18,677 nt of DNA from M55B154 sp964486725. GTDB taxonomy: Bacteria; Spirochaetota; UBA4802; UB4802. Shown here piece by piece: positions 1 through 8,998 of this stretch (the stretch's first letter is position 1; the number at the start of each line of letters is the position of its first letter). The stretch spans positions 1-18,677 of the forward strand of contig CAZAOK010000072.1 in NCBI GenBank assembly GCA_964486725.1, given 5' to 3'. The position numbers were made by a program, and so were the translations under genes. The notes under the pieces are model-generated. The model was not told where the DNA came from, searched no databases, and saw nothing but the letters and a program-made list of their open reading frames with translations.

Positions 1-53
1 GAATAATTTGCAGTATTAAATACATTATCTGATTTGTGGGTACAAGTCAGCCC
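1..53. repeat. Left copy of a 53-bp terminal inverted repeat
   Basis: Bases 1-53 are the exact reverse complement of bases 18625-18677. Just inside each copy there is a short C-run/G-run element (C3 then G6 on the left, C4 then G5 on the right), so the similarity decays rather than stopping abruptly. No transposase lies nearby. The interior carries normal chromosomal genes, so this is probably one end of a dispersed repeat at which an assembly stopped, rather than the end of a mobile unit carrying all these genes. The repeat family is not recognised. Confidence 0.85.
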
Positions 54-68
54 ATTGGGGGGATTTAG

Positions 69-91
69 GGGGCTTCACAGTCTGTGGCCCC
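69..91 (+). terminator. Weak hairpin near an A/T-run, possible terminator of something to the left
   Basis: GGGG at 69-72 can pair with CCCC at 88-91, and CAC at 76-78 with GTG at 84-86, giving an interrupted stem. About ten bases later comes an A-run followed by a T-run (roughly 97-110). The spacing is too long for a classical intrinsic terminator, so this is only a candidate. It lies upstream of the GlcD-type gene. Confidence 0.2.
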
Positions 92-172
92 ATGATAAAA
101 AATTTTTATTTGTAATTCCCGGTATATTTCTGCACCATGTAATACCATCAAAAAAACTGAACAGGACCCAAT

Positions 173-1561
173 ATGAACATAGAAGCCGTTAAAAACGAAA
201 TAATAAGCCAGGCAGGCCCCGGCCTCGTACTCACCGACAGCGACCTGTTTGAGGCCTACACCCATGACGAGACATCAGACCTCACCGGCACACCGGATCT
301 TGTGGTAATCGCACGCACGGTGGAGGACGTGCGCATCGTGCTGCAGGCCTGTAACCGGCACCGGGTGCCGGTGATCCCCAGGGGTGCGGGTACGGGAGTC
401 ACGGGCGGAGCCATAGCGGTGTCAGGAGGGGTGGTGCTCTCACTTGAAAAGCTGAACCGCATTATCGAGATCGACGTGGAGAACATGATCGCGGTGGTTG
501 AGCCGGGGGTAATCACCGGCGACCTGCAGCGGGCCGCCCTTGAACACGGGCTCATGTACCCGCCAGACCCGGCAAGCCTTGATTCGTGCTCGCTGGGGGG
601 CAACATCGCCGAGTGCGCCGGCGGCCCCCGCGCGGTGAAGTACGGCACCACCAAGGACTACGTTACCGGCCTTGAGTTCGTGCTGGCCGACGGTTCTGTC
701 ATCACTCACGGGGGCAAGTTCATCAAGAACGCCACCGGGTACAATCTCACCGGCATTCTGCTTGGTTCGGAGGGCACGCTTGCGGTTATCACCAGGCTCT
801 ACCTGAAGCTTGTCCCCGTCCCCCCCCATTCTCTTGATCTTCTTATACCTTTTACAACACTTGAAGAAGCGGTGGACGGGGTGCACGCCATGCTCATACA
901 CAGGGTGTCACCTGCCGCACTTGAATTCATGGAGGAGGACGCCCTCACCCTGGTGGCCGAATACCTGGGTGATGCCATGCCCCACCCGGAAGCCGGGGCC
1001 CACCTGCTGGTACAGCTTGACGGCAACAGCGAGGAGGCCATCGGCAGCATGCTTGAAAAGATACAATCAATTCTTCCCGTCAACCCCGAGACCATCATGG
1101 TGGCAGAGTCTTCGCAGCAGAAAGAACGGCTGTGGACGGCACGGCGGTCGATACGTGAAGCCATTCACGCCAAAAGCCCGGTATTTTTGGCCGAAGACTC
1201 GGTGGTGCCCAGGTCAGAGATACCCTCATTCCTCAGGGAGGTGAAGCAAAGCCTGAACCAGCTTGGCCTCAGGTCGGTAATATTCGGGCACGCGGGAGAC
1301 GGCAATGTCCACATCGACGTGCTGCGTGAAGACATGGAGTATGATAAATGGCAGCAACTGCAGCCCCGGCTGAAGGAGATCATCTACGGGGCGGCCTGCC
1401 GGCATGGGGGCACCATTACCGGCGAACACGGCACCGGGTATACCCGGAAGCACTACCTGCAGAAATTCGCCTCAACCGGCGAGATAGAACTGCTCAGACG
1501 CATCAAGCGGGCATTTGATCCCAACGGCATAATAAATCCCGGCAAGGTGATAGACCTGTGA
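173..1561 (+). CDS. glcD: FAD-linked 2-hydroxyacid dehydrogenase (GlcD / D-lactate dehydrogenase type)
   Basis: This 462-residue protein has the usual length and layout of the GlcD/VAO flavoprotein family. The FAD_binding_4 domain covers about residues 40-180, with the pyrophosphate-binding loop PRGAGTGVTGG at 69-79 and LGGNIAECAGGP at 141-152. ATGYNLTGILLGSEGTLAVI follows at 187-206. The C-terminal FAD-oxidase_C domain (about 220-460) has FGHAGDGNVH at 371-380, whose two His are typical metal/substrate ligands, and GEHGTG at 417-422. Family members oxidise D-2-hydroxyacids such as D-lactate, glycolate or D-2-hydroxyglutarate with FAD; the substrate cannot be read from sequence. The ATG at 173 has only a weak upstream AGGA-like sequence. 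No GlcE/GlcF, LutABC or EtfAB partner is adjacent, so the electron acceptor is unknown and the gene may be monocistronic. Confidence 0.9.
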   Translation: MNIEAVKNEIISQAGPGLVLTDSDLFEAYTHDETSDLTGTPDLVVIARTVEDVRIVLQACNRHRVPVIPRGAGTGVTGGAIAVSGGVVLSLEKLNRIIEIDVENMIAVVEPGVITGDLQRAALEHGLMYPPDPASLDSCSLGGNIAECAGGPRAVKYGTTKDYVTGLEFVLADGSVITHGGKFIKNATGYNLTGILLGSEGTLAVITRLYLKLVPVPPHSLDLLIPFTTLEEAVDGVHAMLIHRVSPAALEFMEEDALTLVAEYLGDAMPHPEAGAHLLVQLDGNSEEAIGSMLEKIQSILPVNPETIMVAESSQQKERLWTARRSIREAIHAKSPVFLAEDSVVPRSEIPSFLREVKQSLNQLGLRSVIFGHAGDGNVHIDVLREDMEYDKWQQLQPRLKEIIYGAACRHGGTITGEHGTGYTRKHYLQKFASTGEIELLRRIKRAFDPNGIINPGKVIDL

Positions 1562-1582
1562 CCTGAACTAAAAAAGTTCTTA

Positions 1583-1610
1583 TTGACTTTTTGTTCAAAT
1601 ATACTATTCT
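1583..1610 (+). promoter_or_regulatory. Candidate sigma70-type promoter for the hybrid kinase
   Basis: TTGACT at 1583-1588 is a near-consensus -35. A 16-base spacer leads to TATTCT at 1605-1610, a mediocre -10 in an A/T-rich stretch. It lies in the 92-base gap after the glcD stop and would give a 5' leader of about 35 bases carrying AAGGA at 1634-1638. Confidence 0.4.
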
Positions 1611-1653
1611 TTAAATACACACTCACCCCGGTTAAGGATACGCGTATACGATT

Positions 1654-4600
1654 ATGGACAGGCCTACTATACTCCTTGTTGAGGATGAATTGATCAGCGC
1701 GAAAGATATTCAATCAACCCTTGAAGAATCCGGATATCATGTACCACACATGGCCAAATCCGGGGAGGAAGCCCTGAAGCTGGTCTCCCGGCACCCGCCC
1801 GATCTCATCATCATGGATATCATGCTTGCAGGCCCACTCAACGGTATCGAAACCGCCGGACGCATTCACCACCAATTTGATATACCCGTAATCTTTCTTA
1901 CCGCCTACGCGGACGATGCCACATTCAGGGACGCGGTGAAAACACATCCCCATGCTTACGTACTCAAACCGGTTGACCATACTGAACTCCTGATGGCAGT
2001 GAAGACCACCCTGCAGAGGCACTCACTTGAAAAGAAACTGCATGAAAGCGAACAACAGCTGGAAAGGGTACTGGAAGCCTCTGATCACGGGTTCTGGGAC
2101 TGGGATCTTAATACCAATGAAGGATATTACAGTCCCCGGTATTACACCATGCTCGGATATGAACCGAATGAATTTCCCATGAATTTCGATGCATGGAAAT
2201 CCCTGCTCCACCCGGATGACAGGGAATGGGTGATGGACAGCGTCAACAGCTGCCTGGAAGAGCTCTGCTCTTATGATCTCGAGTTCAGGCTGAAAAGCAA
2301 ATCCGGTGCCTGGAGATGGATTCACAGCAAGGGGAAATTTTTCGATTATGACCAGGATGGAAGACCCCACCGCATGATCGGTATCCACATTGATATTACA
2401 GACCGTAAGATCATAGAAGAGGCACTGCGGCAGAGTGAACAGCAGTACCGCTTTGTGGCAGAAAATGCCACAGACGTAATCTTTATTCAGAACAACGACA
2501 TGTCCCTCAGTTACGCAAGCCCTTCCGCAACTACATTGCTGGGATACACACTTGATGAACTTAAACAAATGTCAATGCAGGAATACATGACACCGGGATC
2601 ATACCAGCAGGCAATTGAGACCTTCAGTGCTGAATACCAGAAAGCCATGCAGGGCATACACGAAGACATACCCCTGCTGGAATTCGAATACGTGAGAAAA
2701 GACGGGTCCGTATTCTGGGGGGAAATAAAGGTCACTTTCCTGTGGGATGCTGAAGGGTTACCCTATGGCAGTCTTGGTATATTGAGAGATATTACTCCAC
2801 GAAAAAAGGCAGAAGAGAAAACCCGAACCATAAGCAGGCTCTATAATGTACTCAGCCATGTAAACCAGCGTATCGTCAAAACCAGGGACAGGAAAGAACT
2901 GCTGCTGAAGGTCTGCGACGATATCATCGAGTTCGGCATGTTCCAGTTCGCCTGGATCGGCATAACCGATCCGACATCAGGACAAGTTGTTCCCATGGCA
3001 TCAAGTGGTGATGATAGTGATTTCCTCGACCAGTTCAAAATCTCTACGAAAAACGGGAAAGAAGGAACTGGCGCAAGCGAAACACTGAGAGAAGGCAACT
3101 GTATCGTTATAAACGATATTGAAAAGTATGAAATGAACAGCCAATGGAAAAAGGCTGCCATTGAACATGGTTTCAGGTCTATTGCAGTTGCTCCCATTAA
3201 AAGCCGAAATGAAATGACCGGTGCGCTTAATATATACTCTTCCCGCAGCGGTTTTTTTGACCGGGAAGAAGTAAACCTCATAAAGGAGGTGGCGTCCAGC
3301 ATATCCTTCGCACTTGACTCAATATATGATGAAGAAGAGAGACTGAAGGCCGAAGAAGCCCTGAGGGAAAGTGAAAAAAGATGGAAATTTGCCCTGGAGG
3401 GAAGCCAGGACGGGGTATGGGACTGGAATGCTGATACCGGTACCGTTTTTTTTTCGGGGATGTGGAAAGAAATGCTGGGATACAGCGACAGCGATATTTC
3501 AGGTACCCTGGATGAATGGAAACTGTTGATTCACCCTGATGACAGGGACGAAGCACAACAGGCCCTGGCGCAGCACCTGGATGGAACCCGCTCTTATTAT
3601 TATTCAGAACACAGGATGTTATGCAAAGACGGATCCTACCGCTGGATACTTGACCGCGGGAAGGTGATATCCAGGGCTAACGATGGGACCCCGCAAAGAA
3701 TAATCGGTACACAATCTGACATCTCTGAAAGAAAAAAACTTGAAGAGCAGCTGTTTCAGGCACAGAAAATGGACTCACTGGGCAGGCTTGCCGGGGGGAT
3801 AGCCCATGACCTGAACAACCTGCTCACCCCCATACTTGGATACGCCGAACTTTTACAAAACAAGACTGACATGAACCCATCTCATAACAACGACCTTCAC
3901 CAGATACAGGAAGCCGCCCTGAGGGCACGTGAACTGACACAGCAGCTTCTGGCATTCGGCAGAAAACAGGTACTTGAAATAAAGACCTTTGATCTTTCCG
4001 AAATTGTCAGGGACTATGATAAAATACTGCGACGAACTATACGTGAAAATATACAGATAGAACTCGAAACATACCAGCACCCCGTACCGGTGCGTTCTGA
4101 CATGGCCAAGATCGGGCAGATAATAGTGAACCTGGCCATAAACGCCCAGGATGCCATGCCTGATGGTGGCAAGTTGAAAATTCTCACATCGAGGATGCGT
4201 GTTAACTCAAAAAATCCTGTTTTGTCACATGAGCTTGAAGAGGGAGATTACGCGCTGTTGCAGGTATCCGATACGGGTAAGGGCATTGACCGTGACACAC
4301 TGAAATATATCTTCGAGCCCTTCTATACGACAAAAAAAATCGGAACAGGACTTGGCCTTTCAACAGTATACGGCATTGTGAAACAGCATGGCGGCACCAT
4401 CAAGGTGGAGAGCATACCCGGCAAAGGCACCACGTTTACCGTGTACCTGCCCATCAGCACACACCCCGCTCAGAAACATGAGATAACCGACGAAGAGCCG
4501 GAGAACATGGAAGCAACAGAAACCATACTGGTGGTTGAAGACGAGGAAACGGTACGAAAACTGGTGGTGAAGATACTGGAAACAACAGGATACAACGTAT

Positions 4601-4881
4601 TAAGCGCCCATAACGGTGACAGGGCTATAGAAATTGCAAGCAACCATAAAGACAAGATAGACATGCTTCTCACCGATGTCATAATGCCGGGAAAAAACGG
4701 CATTGAAGTATATAAAGAAATTTCCGCGCTTCGCAAAGACATCAAGGTGCTGTACATGTCCGGCTATACCTATAATATAATCGCTGATTACGGCGTGGCC
4801 GAAGATTCTACCAACTTCATACAGAAGCCCCTTACCGTCAATTTCCTCACTTCAAAAGTTCGGGAAATTCTGGATTCCTGA
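1654..4881 (+). CDS. Hybrid sensor histidine kinase, REC-PAS-PAS-GAF-PAS-HisKA-HATPase-REC
   Basis: This is a 1075-residue cytoplasmic kinase with no signal peptide or membrane segment. The N-terminal receiver (about 4-122) has the acidic pair at 11-12, phospho-acceptor Asp55, Thr83 and Lys105. Two PAS domains with PAC tails follow (about 135-255 and 262-385), then a GAF domain (about 398-557) and a third PAS (about 573-695). HisKA carries GGIAHDLNN with His718. The HATPase has an N box around Asn826-Asn830, DTGKGID (873-879), EPFYTTK (888-894) and GTGLGL (897-902). The C-terminal receiver (about 956-1073) has phospho-acceptor Asp1008 and Lys1058. All catalytic residues look intact. It is orphan: no separate response regulator or DNA-binding output is adjacent, so the downstream partner is unknown. 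The input is probably a soluble or redox/small-molecule cue sensed by PAS/GAF. AAGGA at 1634-1638 lies 15 bases before the ATG, somewhat far. Confidence 0.93.
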   Translation: MDRPTILLVEDELISAKDIQSTLEESGYHVPHMAKSGEEALKLVSRHPPDLIIMDIMLAGPLNGIETAGRIHHQFDIPVIFLTAYADDATFRDAVKTHPHAYVLKPVDHTELLMAVKTTLQRHSLEKKLHESEQQLERVLEASDHGFWDWDLNTNEGYYSPRYYTMLGYEPNEFPMNFDAWKSLLHPDDREWVMDSVNSCLEELCSYDLEFRLKSKSGAWRWIHSKGKFFDYDQDGRPHRMIGIHIDITDRKIIEEALRQSEQQYRFVAENATDVIFIQNNDMSLSYASPSATTLLGYTLDELKQMSMQEYMTPGSYQQAIETFSAEYQKAMQGIHEDIPLLEFEYVRKDGSVFWGEIKVTFLWDAEGLPYGSLGILRDITPRKKAEEKTRTISRLYNVLSHVNQRIVKTRDRKELLLKVCDDIIEFGMFQFAWIGITDPTSGQVVPMASSGDDSDFLDQFKISTKNGKEGTGASETLREGNCIVINDIEKYEMNSQWKKAAIEHGFRSIAVAPIKSRNEMTGALNIYSSRSGFFDREEVNLIKEVASSISFALDSIYDEEERLKAEEALRESEKRWKFALEGSQDGVWDWNADTGTVFFSGMWKEMLGYSDSDISGTLDEWKLLIHPDDRDEAQQALAQHLDGTRSYYYSEHRMLCKDGSYRWILDRGKVISRANDGTPQRIIGTQSDISERKKLEEQLFQAQKMDSLGRLAGGIAHDLNNLLTPILGYAELLQNKTDMNPSHNNDLHQIQEAALRARELTQQLLAFGRKQVLEIKTFDLSEIVRDYDKILRRTIRENIQIELETYQHPVPVRSDMAKIGQIIVNLAINAQDAMPDGGKLKILTSRMRVNSKNPVLSHELEEGDYALLQVSDTGKGIDRDTLKYIFEPFYTTKKIGTGLGLSTVYGIVKQHGGTIKVESIPGKGTTFTVYLPISTHPAQKHEITDEEPENMEATETILVVEDEETVRKLVVKILETTGYNVLSAHNGDRAIEIASNHKDKIDMLLTDVIMPGKNGIEVYKEISALRKDIKVLYMSGYTYNIIADYGVAEDSTNFIQKPLTVNFLTSKVREILDS

Positions 4882-4950
4882 TAAAATTCCACTTATCCAC
4901 CACTTTTACCTTTACGATACTGTAACTGAGTACCCGTAACAACGAGACAT

Positions 4951-4954
4951 GGAG
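4951..4954 (+). promoter_or_regulatory. Ribosome binding site GGAG that sets the start of the exported protein
   Basis: GGAG ends six bases before the ATG at 4961. The earlier in-frame ATG at 4949 overlaps this site and has no good Shine-Dalgarno of its own. The 4961 start also gives a cleaner signal peptide, so it is preferred. Confidence 0.6.
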
Positions 4955-4960
4955 CAACCA

Positions 4961-7618
4961 ATGAGATTACAAGTATTGACAATAATTCTGTGCCTTCTGT
5001 TTATGCATGGCCAGGCAAATGCTATTATACAGCAGCGTCATCAATGGTGGAAATCACGGATACAGAAATTACAGCAGGAAGATGAATCTATTGCCGCTCG
5101 AAATGACATTGATAAACGGATCAAGAAACTGGTTCATGAAGAATTGCTGCAATCACGGGATGCCCTGCGCGTATTAAAAAGAAAAATTAATGGTGATGCA
5201 AGCTTAGACGAGGCAAAAAAAGAATATACTGGAAAAGAAATAAAAGAACACATTAGAAAGCTGGTACCCCCCCTTGCCACCGCGTGGTACATGAATCATA
5301 TACTGAAAAGGCTGAATGACAACAGCCGGATAGATGATGCCGGGAAAATGATAGAGGATTCTATTGACAACATGATACAGTCCACCATGGGCCGTGATGA
5401 CCACTCCCTGCGCAAACATATGATCAACGACCATTTTACCACATTTGACCTGAGAATCATCGCCATGGAGATTATAACCGCACCGGTTATGGAACAAAGC
5501 CGGCAATATATTGATAAGGCAGGGGATGAAATATACACAAAATTTATTAACAGCTTTGCCCAACCGGTAACCACAACGGATTCAATGCTCACACATAAGA
5601 TACTAACAGTGGCACAGAAATATTTCAACGCCACCGGCTGTGGCAGCACATTCCGCCCTGCCACCGGTCACCTGGAAAGATCATGGCGATGGAAGGGAAA
5701 ATATTCAATGATGGCCATTCAACTGGAGCATTATAAAAGAATTGTTTCACTGGCAAAAAAAGCCGGGGTGAGCATTACCCCATACCAGGCATCACTGTAT
5801 TACATCAACCCCCAGTCTTTTGAAAAAAAGATATTTCCATCCCTGACAAAAAAGTACAGGGACAGCAGGGCATTCAAACGGTACTCGGATATACTGAACA
5901 ATCCGGAAGATGAGTCAAGCATTCACGTGATGGCCATTCCCGAGAGGTTTGACACCGGGCCGGTTCTGCAACACCTTGATAATTTAAGGAAAAAAACCCT
6001 GCCGTCACTGCAGGGAACTGAAAACGACCGTCATTACAGCAAACTCCGTGATTCATTTATCAGGGAGATAAAAAAGAAATTCGCCGGCCTTGACCATCAT
6101 CTCTACCGGGAAGAGAAGAAAGTAAAAGATAAAAGCTCCCTGCCAGGTGAACAGCACCCTCCTGTCATAAGAAACATGAACGCCTTTAATGACGCCAGGA
6201 AGCTGAGAAACGCCAAGCACAATGCCGCCATGGCCTATGCAGACGCGTGCCTGGAATACCTGCGAATATACGGCGACTCACGGGCCAGGCATGGCGGCCT
6301 TGTAACCGAAAATTACCGGTACCGGGTGAACAGAATACAGGACTATCTTAATTTTTTTCATCTCAGCGGAACCCGCATTGCCAGGTGCCCCTACATGACC
6401 GATCCCGACCTGCATAACATGATGAAAGACATTGCCCACAGGTCACGTCACATGTTCAAGGCATACATCGCCGCCCTTGGTCTTTCATATGACGAACGGT
6501 CCGCCCTGAACAAAGAGAATCTGCGTGAAATCGCGGCAATGAAGAAAAAATCCCGTACAGCCATACAACAGAACGCGACTGGATTTATAACGTCCTGTAA
6601 GAAATATTTTTCCTCGTATGCCCGCCAGGTGCAAGAACGTGAAGAGAACAATGACGAAGTAAAAGAGATAATAGCGCAGTACGAACTTGACACCCTGCAG
6701 GAACAGCTGTCAGCACAGATGGATCTTTTCTCAAGGCTCACCTACGCGGACAGCATACTGGAAGAATACCGTTCCGTTTTCACCTCCCTTGAAGAAACAG
6801 CCAGGGAAAACCCGCATGACCCCCGGCTGCGAAAAGCCCTCAAAAATGGATCTTTATTCCCATTGATCAAAAACGCCAGCATACAGAAAATTAAAACCGA
6901 ATACATTTCACGACAATATCTCCACGCGAGAATGAACAAAACCCTGGCAAGCCTGGTGGCCCTTGACAACTGGTACAACAGGGCCGGGTTGCACCCTGAT
7001 CATCGCCCCGGTGAAAGAATCTTAAAAAATAAAATTAGCGCACTTACTGGCCACACCACCATCTCCATCGGGAAATGGACCATGCATCGCAAGAATGCCC
7101 AAAAAATAGACTACAACGCCATACGACATCTTGACGCCCTTACCGGCAAAACCATATCCCGCATCCCCCCGAAAGCCATTGATATGCGCACCCATACGGT
7201 TGCGGTTGCAGGCAAAAACCTCACCCTTGCCCTTCCACGGGGATGGTCAGTTACCGGGGCAGAAAGCTATTACAAAAACAGGGGAATCACCTCCCGGGTT
7301 AAGAACGAAACGCAAACCACGGTCATGAACATCGCACGGGTACAGGGCAAAAAGAATTCACTTCGAAGTTCATCACGCAGGTGGCTGCAATCCATGCGAT
7401 ACGAACCGGTAAAATCGGGTTGGCGTTCACAAAACGGTGAAAAGCTTTTCTGGGTTCTTGCCAGGGATCATCGTGATAACGTGGTTGAAATATACGGCAT
7501 GCACAATGGTAATTCTGTATACATAGTGTCAGGTTCTGTTTCACGGAAGGATTACCCCCGTTTTCATAAAACCTTCACCAGGATCATGGGTTCTTTTTCC
7601 GTTGAACCGGCTGAATAA
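4961..7618 (+). CDS. Large exported helical protein of unknown family with a C-terminal PsbP/DcrB-like domain
   Basis: I do not recognise this 885-residue protein (889 if the ATG at 4949 is used). From the preferred start, Arg2 followed by a hydrophobic core and Ala-Asn-Ala at residues 19-21 make a good Sec signal peptide with no lipobox Cys, so the mature protein is probably periplasmic. Residues about 25-730 are very rich in Lys, Arg, Glu and Gln and look mostly helical, partly coiled coil. Cys residues are few (about 227, 430, 476 and 546). The last 140 residues (about 745-885) change character: NLTLALPRGWSV, then a KSGW segment, then a strand-rich stretch ending GSFSV. This resembles the PsbP/DcrB-like small alpha/beta domains found at the end of many exported bacterial proteins; that match is by pattern only. 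It sits alone between the hybrid kinase and mnmA, with no clear promoter in the 79-base upstream gap. Function unknown. Confidence 0.85.
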   Translation: MRLQVLTIILCLLFMHGQANAIIQQRHQWWKSRIQKLQQEDESIAARNDIDKRIKKLVHEELLQSRDALRVLKRKINGDASLDEAKKEYTGKEIKEHIRKLVPPLATAWYMNHILKRLNDNSRIDDAGKMIEDSIDNMIQSTMGRDDHSLRKHMINDHFTTFDLRIIAMEIITAPVMEQSRQYIDKAGDEIYTKFINSFAQPVTTTDSMLTHKILTVAQKYFNATGCGSTFRPATGHLERSWRWKGKYSMMAIQLEHYKRIVSLAKKAGVSITPYQASLYYINPQSFEKKIFPSLTKKYRDSRAFKRYSDILNNPEDESSIHVMAIPERFDTGPVLQHLDNLRKKTLPSLQGTENDRHYSKLRDSFIREIKKKFAGLDHHLYREEKKVKDKSSLPGEQHPPVIRNMNAFNDARKLRNAKHNAAMAYADACLEYLRIYGDSRARHGGLVTENYRYRVNRIQDYLNFFHLSGTRIARCPYMTDPDLHNMMKDIAHRSRHMFKAYIAALGLSYDERSALNKENLREIAAMKKKSRTAIQQNATGFITSCKKYFSSYARQVQEREENNDEVKEIIAQYELDTLQEQLSAQMDLFSRLTYADSILEEYRSVFTSLEETARENPHDPRLRKALKNGSLFPLIKNASIQKIKTEYISRQYLHARMNKTLASLVALDNWYNRAGLHPDHRPGERILKNKISALTGHTTISIGKWTMHRKNAQKIDYNAIRHLDALTGKTISRIPPKAIDMRTHTVAVAGKNLTLALPRGWSVTGAESYYKNRGITSRVKNETQTTVMNIARVQGKKNSLRSSSRRWLQSMRYEPVKSGWRSQNGEKLFWVLARDHRDNVVEIYGMHNGNSVYIVSGSVSRKDYPRFHKTFTRIMGSFSVEPAE

Positions 7619-7643
7619 TCATTATTGAAAAACAATTGACCCG

Positions 7644-7669
7644 TCTCCCCCGCCGAAGGCGGGGGGAGA
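7644..7669. terminator. Strong G+C-rich hairpin downstream of the exported protein
   Basis: An arm at 7644-7654 (TCTCCCCCGCC) pairs with 7658-7669 across a GAA loop, giving an 11-bp stem with one bulged G. It starts about 25 bases after the stop codon at 7618. No U-run follows, so it is not a canonical intrinsic terminator. It may be a 3'-end stabilising hairpin, a Rho-dependent end or a copy of a dispersed palindrome. Confidence 0.5.
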
Positions 7670-7804
7670 TGCTGGATTATTATTCATTTTAGAATAATAT
7701 TGAATATTCAGCATGACAGCTGAGTAATTACGACATAAAATAAATTATGATGGTTTTTCCCAAAACTCCGGAATGAGCCAGAAAAATGAATGAATTTTCC
7801 ATGG

Positions 7805-7813
7805 TGCTATACT
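7805..7813 (+). promoter_or_regulatory. Candidate extended -10 promoter for mnmA
   Basis: TG at 7805-7806, one base, then TATACT at 7808-7813 is an extended -10 element. No good -35 is visible 17 bases upstream, as is common for extended -10 promoters. The expected transcript start is near 7820, giving a short leader before the ATG at 7847. Confidence 0.42.
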
Positions 7814-7834
7814 GTTAGCTGACCATAAAGAAAC

Positions 7835-7838
7835 GGGG
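7835..7838 (+). promoter_or_regulatory. Ribosome binding site GGGG favouring the ATG start of mnmA
   Basis: GGGG lies eight bases before the ATG at 7847. The longer in-frame GTG at 7838 uses the last base of this G-run and has only weak purine sequence upstream. The ATG start also places the PP-loop at the usual distance from the N-terminus. Confidence 0.5.
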
Positions 7839-7846
7839 TGGCAGTA

Positions 7847-8923
7847 ATGCGTATAGCCGTAGCAATGAGCGGCGGTGTGGATTCCTCTTTAACCGCCATA
7901 TTATTACGAGAACAGGGACATGACATCATCGGCCTGACGGCAAAGATACTCATGTGCGAAGAGATGGACGGGTCAGAGCCCCGTTATGACGTATGCTGTT
8001 CACCTGAAAGCATCAACGATGCCAGGAGGGTTGCCCTTGAAGCCGGTTTCTCCCATCACATAGTAAACGTGGAAGATGATTTTTCCCGTGAGATCATTGA
8101 TCCCTTCTGCGGTGAATACCTGCGGGGCAGAACGCCAAGCCCCTGCATTCACTGCAATGCCCGCATAAAGTTTCGTCATCTCATGGGCAGGGCAGCAGAA
8201 CTTGGCTGCCAGGCACTGGCCACCGGTCATTATGCCGGTGTTGACCATACCCCCGAAGGGCGCTATTACGTAACATCAGGCAAAGACCCGGTGAAAGACC
8301 AGTCATACTTTCTATTTTCGTTATCACAGCAAATACTTGAATACGTTAAATTTCCCCTGGGCGGCTATACCAAGCAGGACATACGGCGCATGGCCAGGGA
8401 ACATTCCCTTCACGTGGCCGAAAGACCCGAAAGCCAGGAGATCTGCTTTATACCGGACGACGATTACCCGGCCTACATACAGCGCCATACCGGCATAACA
8501 CCACCCCCCGGTAATATCGTGGATACATCGGGAAAGGTGATAGGCAGGCACAGGGGCATTCACCGCTATACCATCGGCCAGCGGCGGGGACTTGGCATCG
8601 CGGCACCCCACCCATTGTACGTTGTTGAGATTGATGCGGAAAACAACACCATCATCGCCGGCCTCCGCGAGGCGCTGAACAGGGATGGACTGACCGCTGC
8701 GAACATATCATACATGAAAACCACGTCCCTCCACGGGATACACGCGTGGGTAAAAACAAGGTCAACACAATCCCCCTTCAGGGCAACCCTCACCGAAGAG
8801 AATAAAGAAGTGCGTGTGCTTTTCGACAAACCCCATACCGGGATAACCCCCGGCCAGGCAGCGGTGTTCTACGATGAAAAGGGAGATATCCTTGGAGGGG
8901 GATGGATAAAGAAGAGTTTCTAA
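7847..8923 (+). CDS. mnmA: tRNA-specific 2-thiouridylase MnmA
   Basis: MnmA transfers sulfur to C2 of U34 in Lys, Glu and Gln tRNAs in the cytoplasm, using ATP to adenylate the base. From the ATG at 7847 the protein has 358 residues, normal for the family. The PP-loop ATPase motif SGGVDSS is at 8-14. CCSPESINDAR at 50-60 marks the subgroup with a double Cys near the N-terminus. PSPCIHCN at 97-104 contains Cys103, the likely catalytic nucleophile, and RPESQEICF contains Cys200, the likely persulfide carrier. ATGHYA (125-130) and GKDPVKDQSYFLF (145-157) are tRNA/ATP-site signatures, and IGQRRGLGI leads into the C-terminal beta-barrel. All key residues are present. The gene is a single housekeeping unit behind its own probable promoter; no cysteine desulfurase lies next to it. 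Confidence 0.95.
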   Translation: MRIAVAMSGGVDSSLTAILLREQGHDIIGLTAKILMCEEMDGSEPRYDVCCSPESINDARRVALEAGFSHHIVNVEDDFSREIIDPFCGEYLRGRTPSPCIHCNARIKFRHLMGRAAELGCQALATGHYAGVDHTPEGRYYVTSGKDPVKDQSYFLFSLSQQILEYVKFPLGGYTKQDIRRMAREHSLHVAERPESQEICFIPDDDYPAYIQRHTGITPPPGNIVDTSGKVIGRHRGIHRYTIGQRRGLGIAAPHPLYVVEIDAENNTIIAGLREALNRDGLTAANISYMKTTSLHGIHAWVKTRSTQSPFRATLTEENKEVRVLFDKPHTGITPGQAAVFYDEKGDILGGGWIKKSF

Positions 8924-8940
8924 AAACAACAGTATTCAGT

Positions 8941-8969
8941 TTGACAGCTTCTGATACCCCCCGTACAAT
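8941..8969 (+). promoter_or_regulatory. Sigma70-type promoter of the ATPase-amidase operon
   Basis: A perfect -35 TTGACA at 8941-8946 is separated by exactly 17 bases from TACAAT at 8964-8969, a five-of-six -10. It lies in the 75-base gap after the mnmA stop and would start transcription near 8976, about 23 bases before the ATG at 8999. Confidence 0.65.
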
Positions 8970-8998
8970 CTGACCTATATTACAAAACAACCGGAACC

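Noticed and set aside
810..1244. 144-codon open frame inside the GlcD-type gene
   Set aside because: It is an alternative-frame shadow of a clear FAD-oxidase coding region and has no family features.
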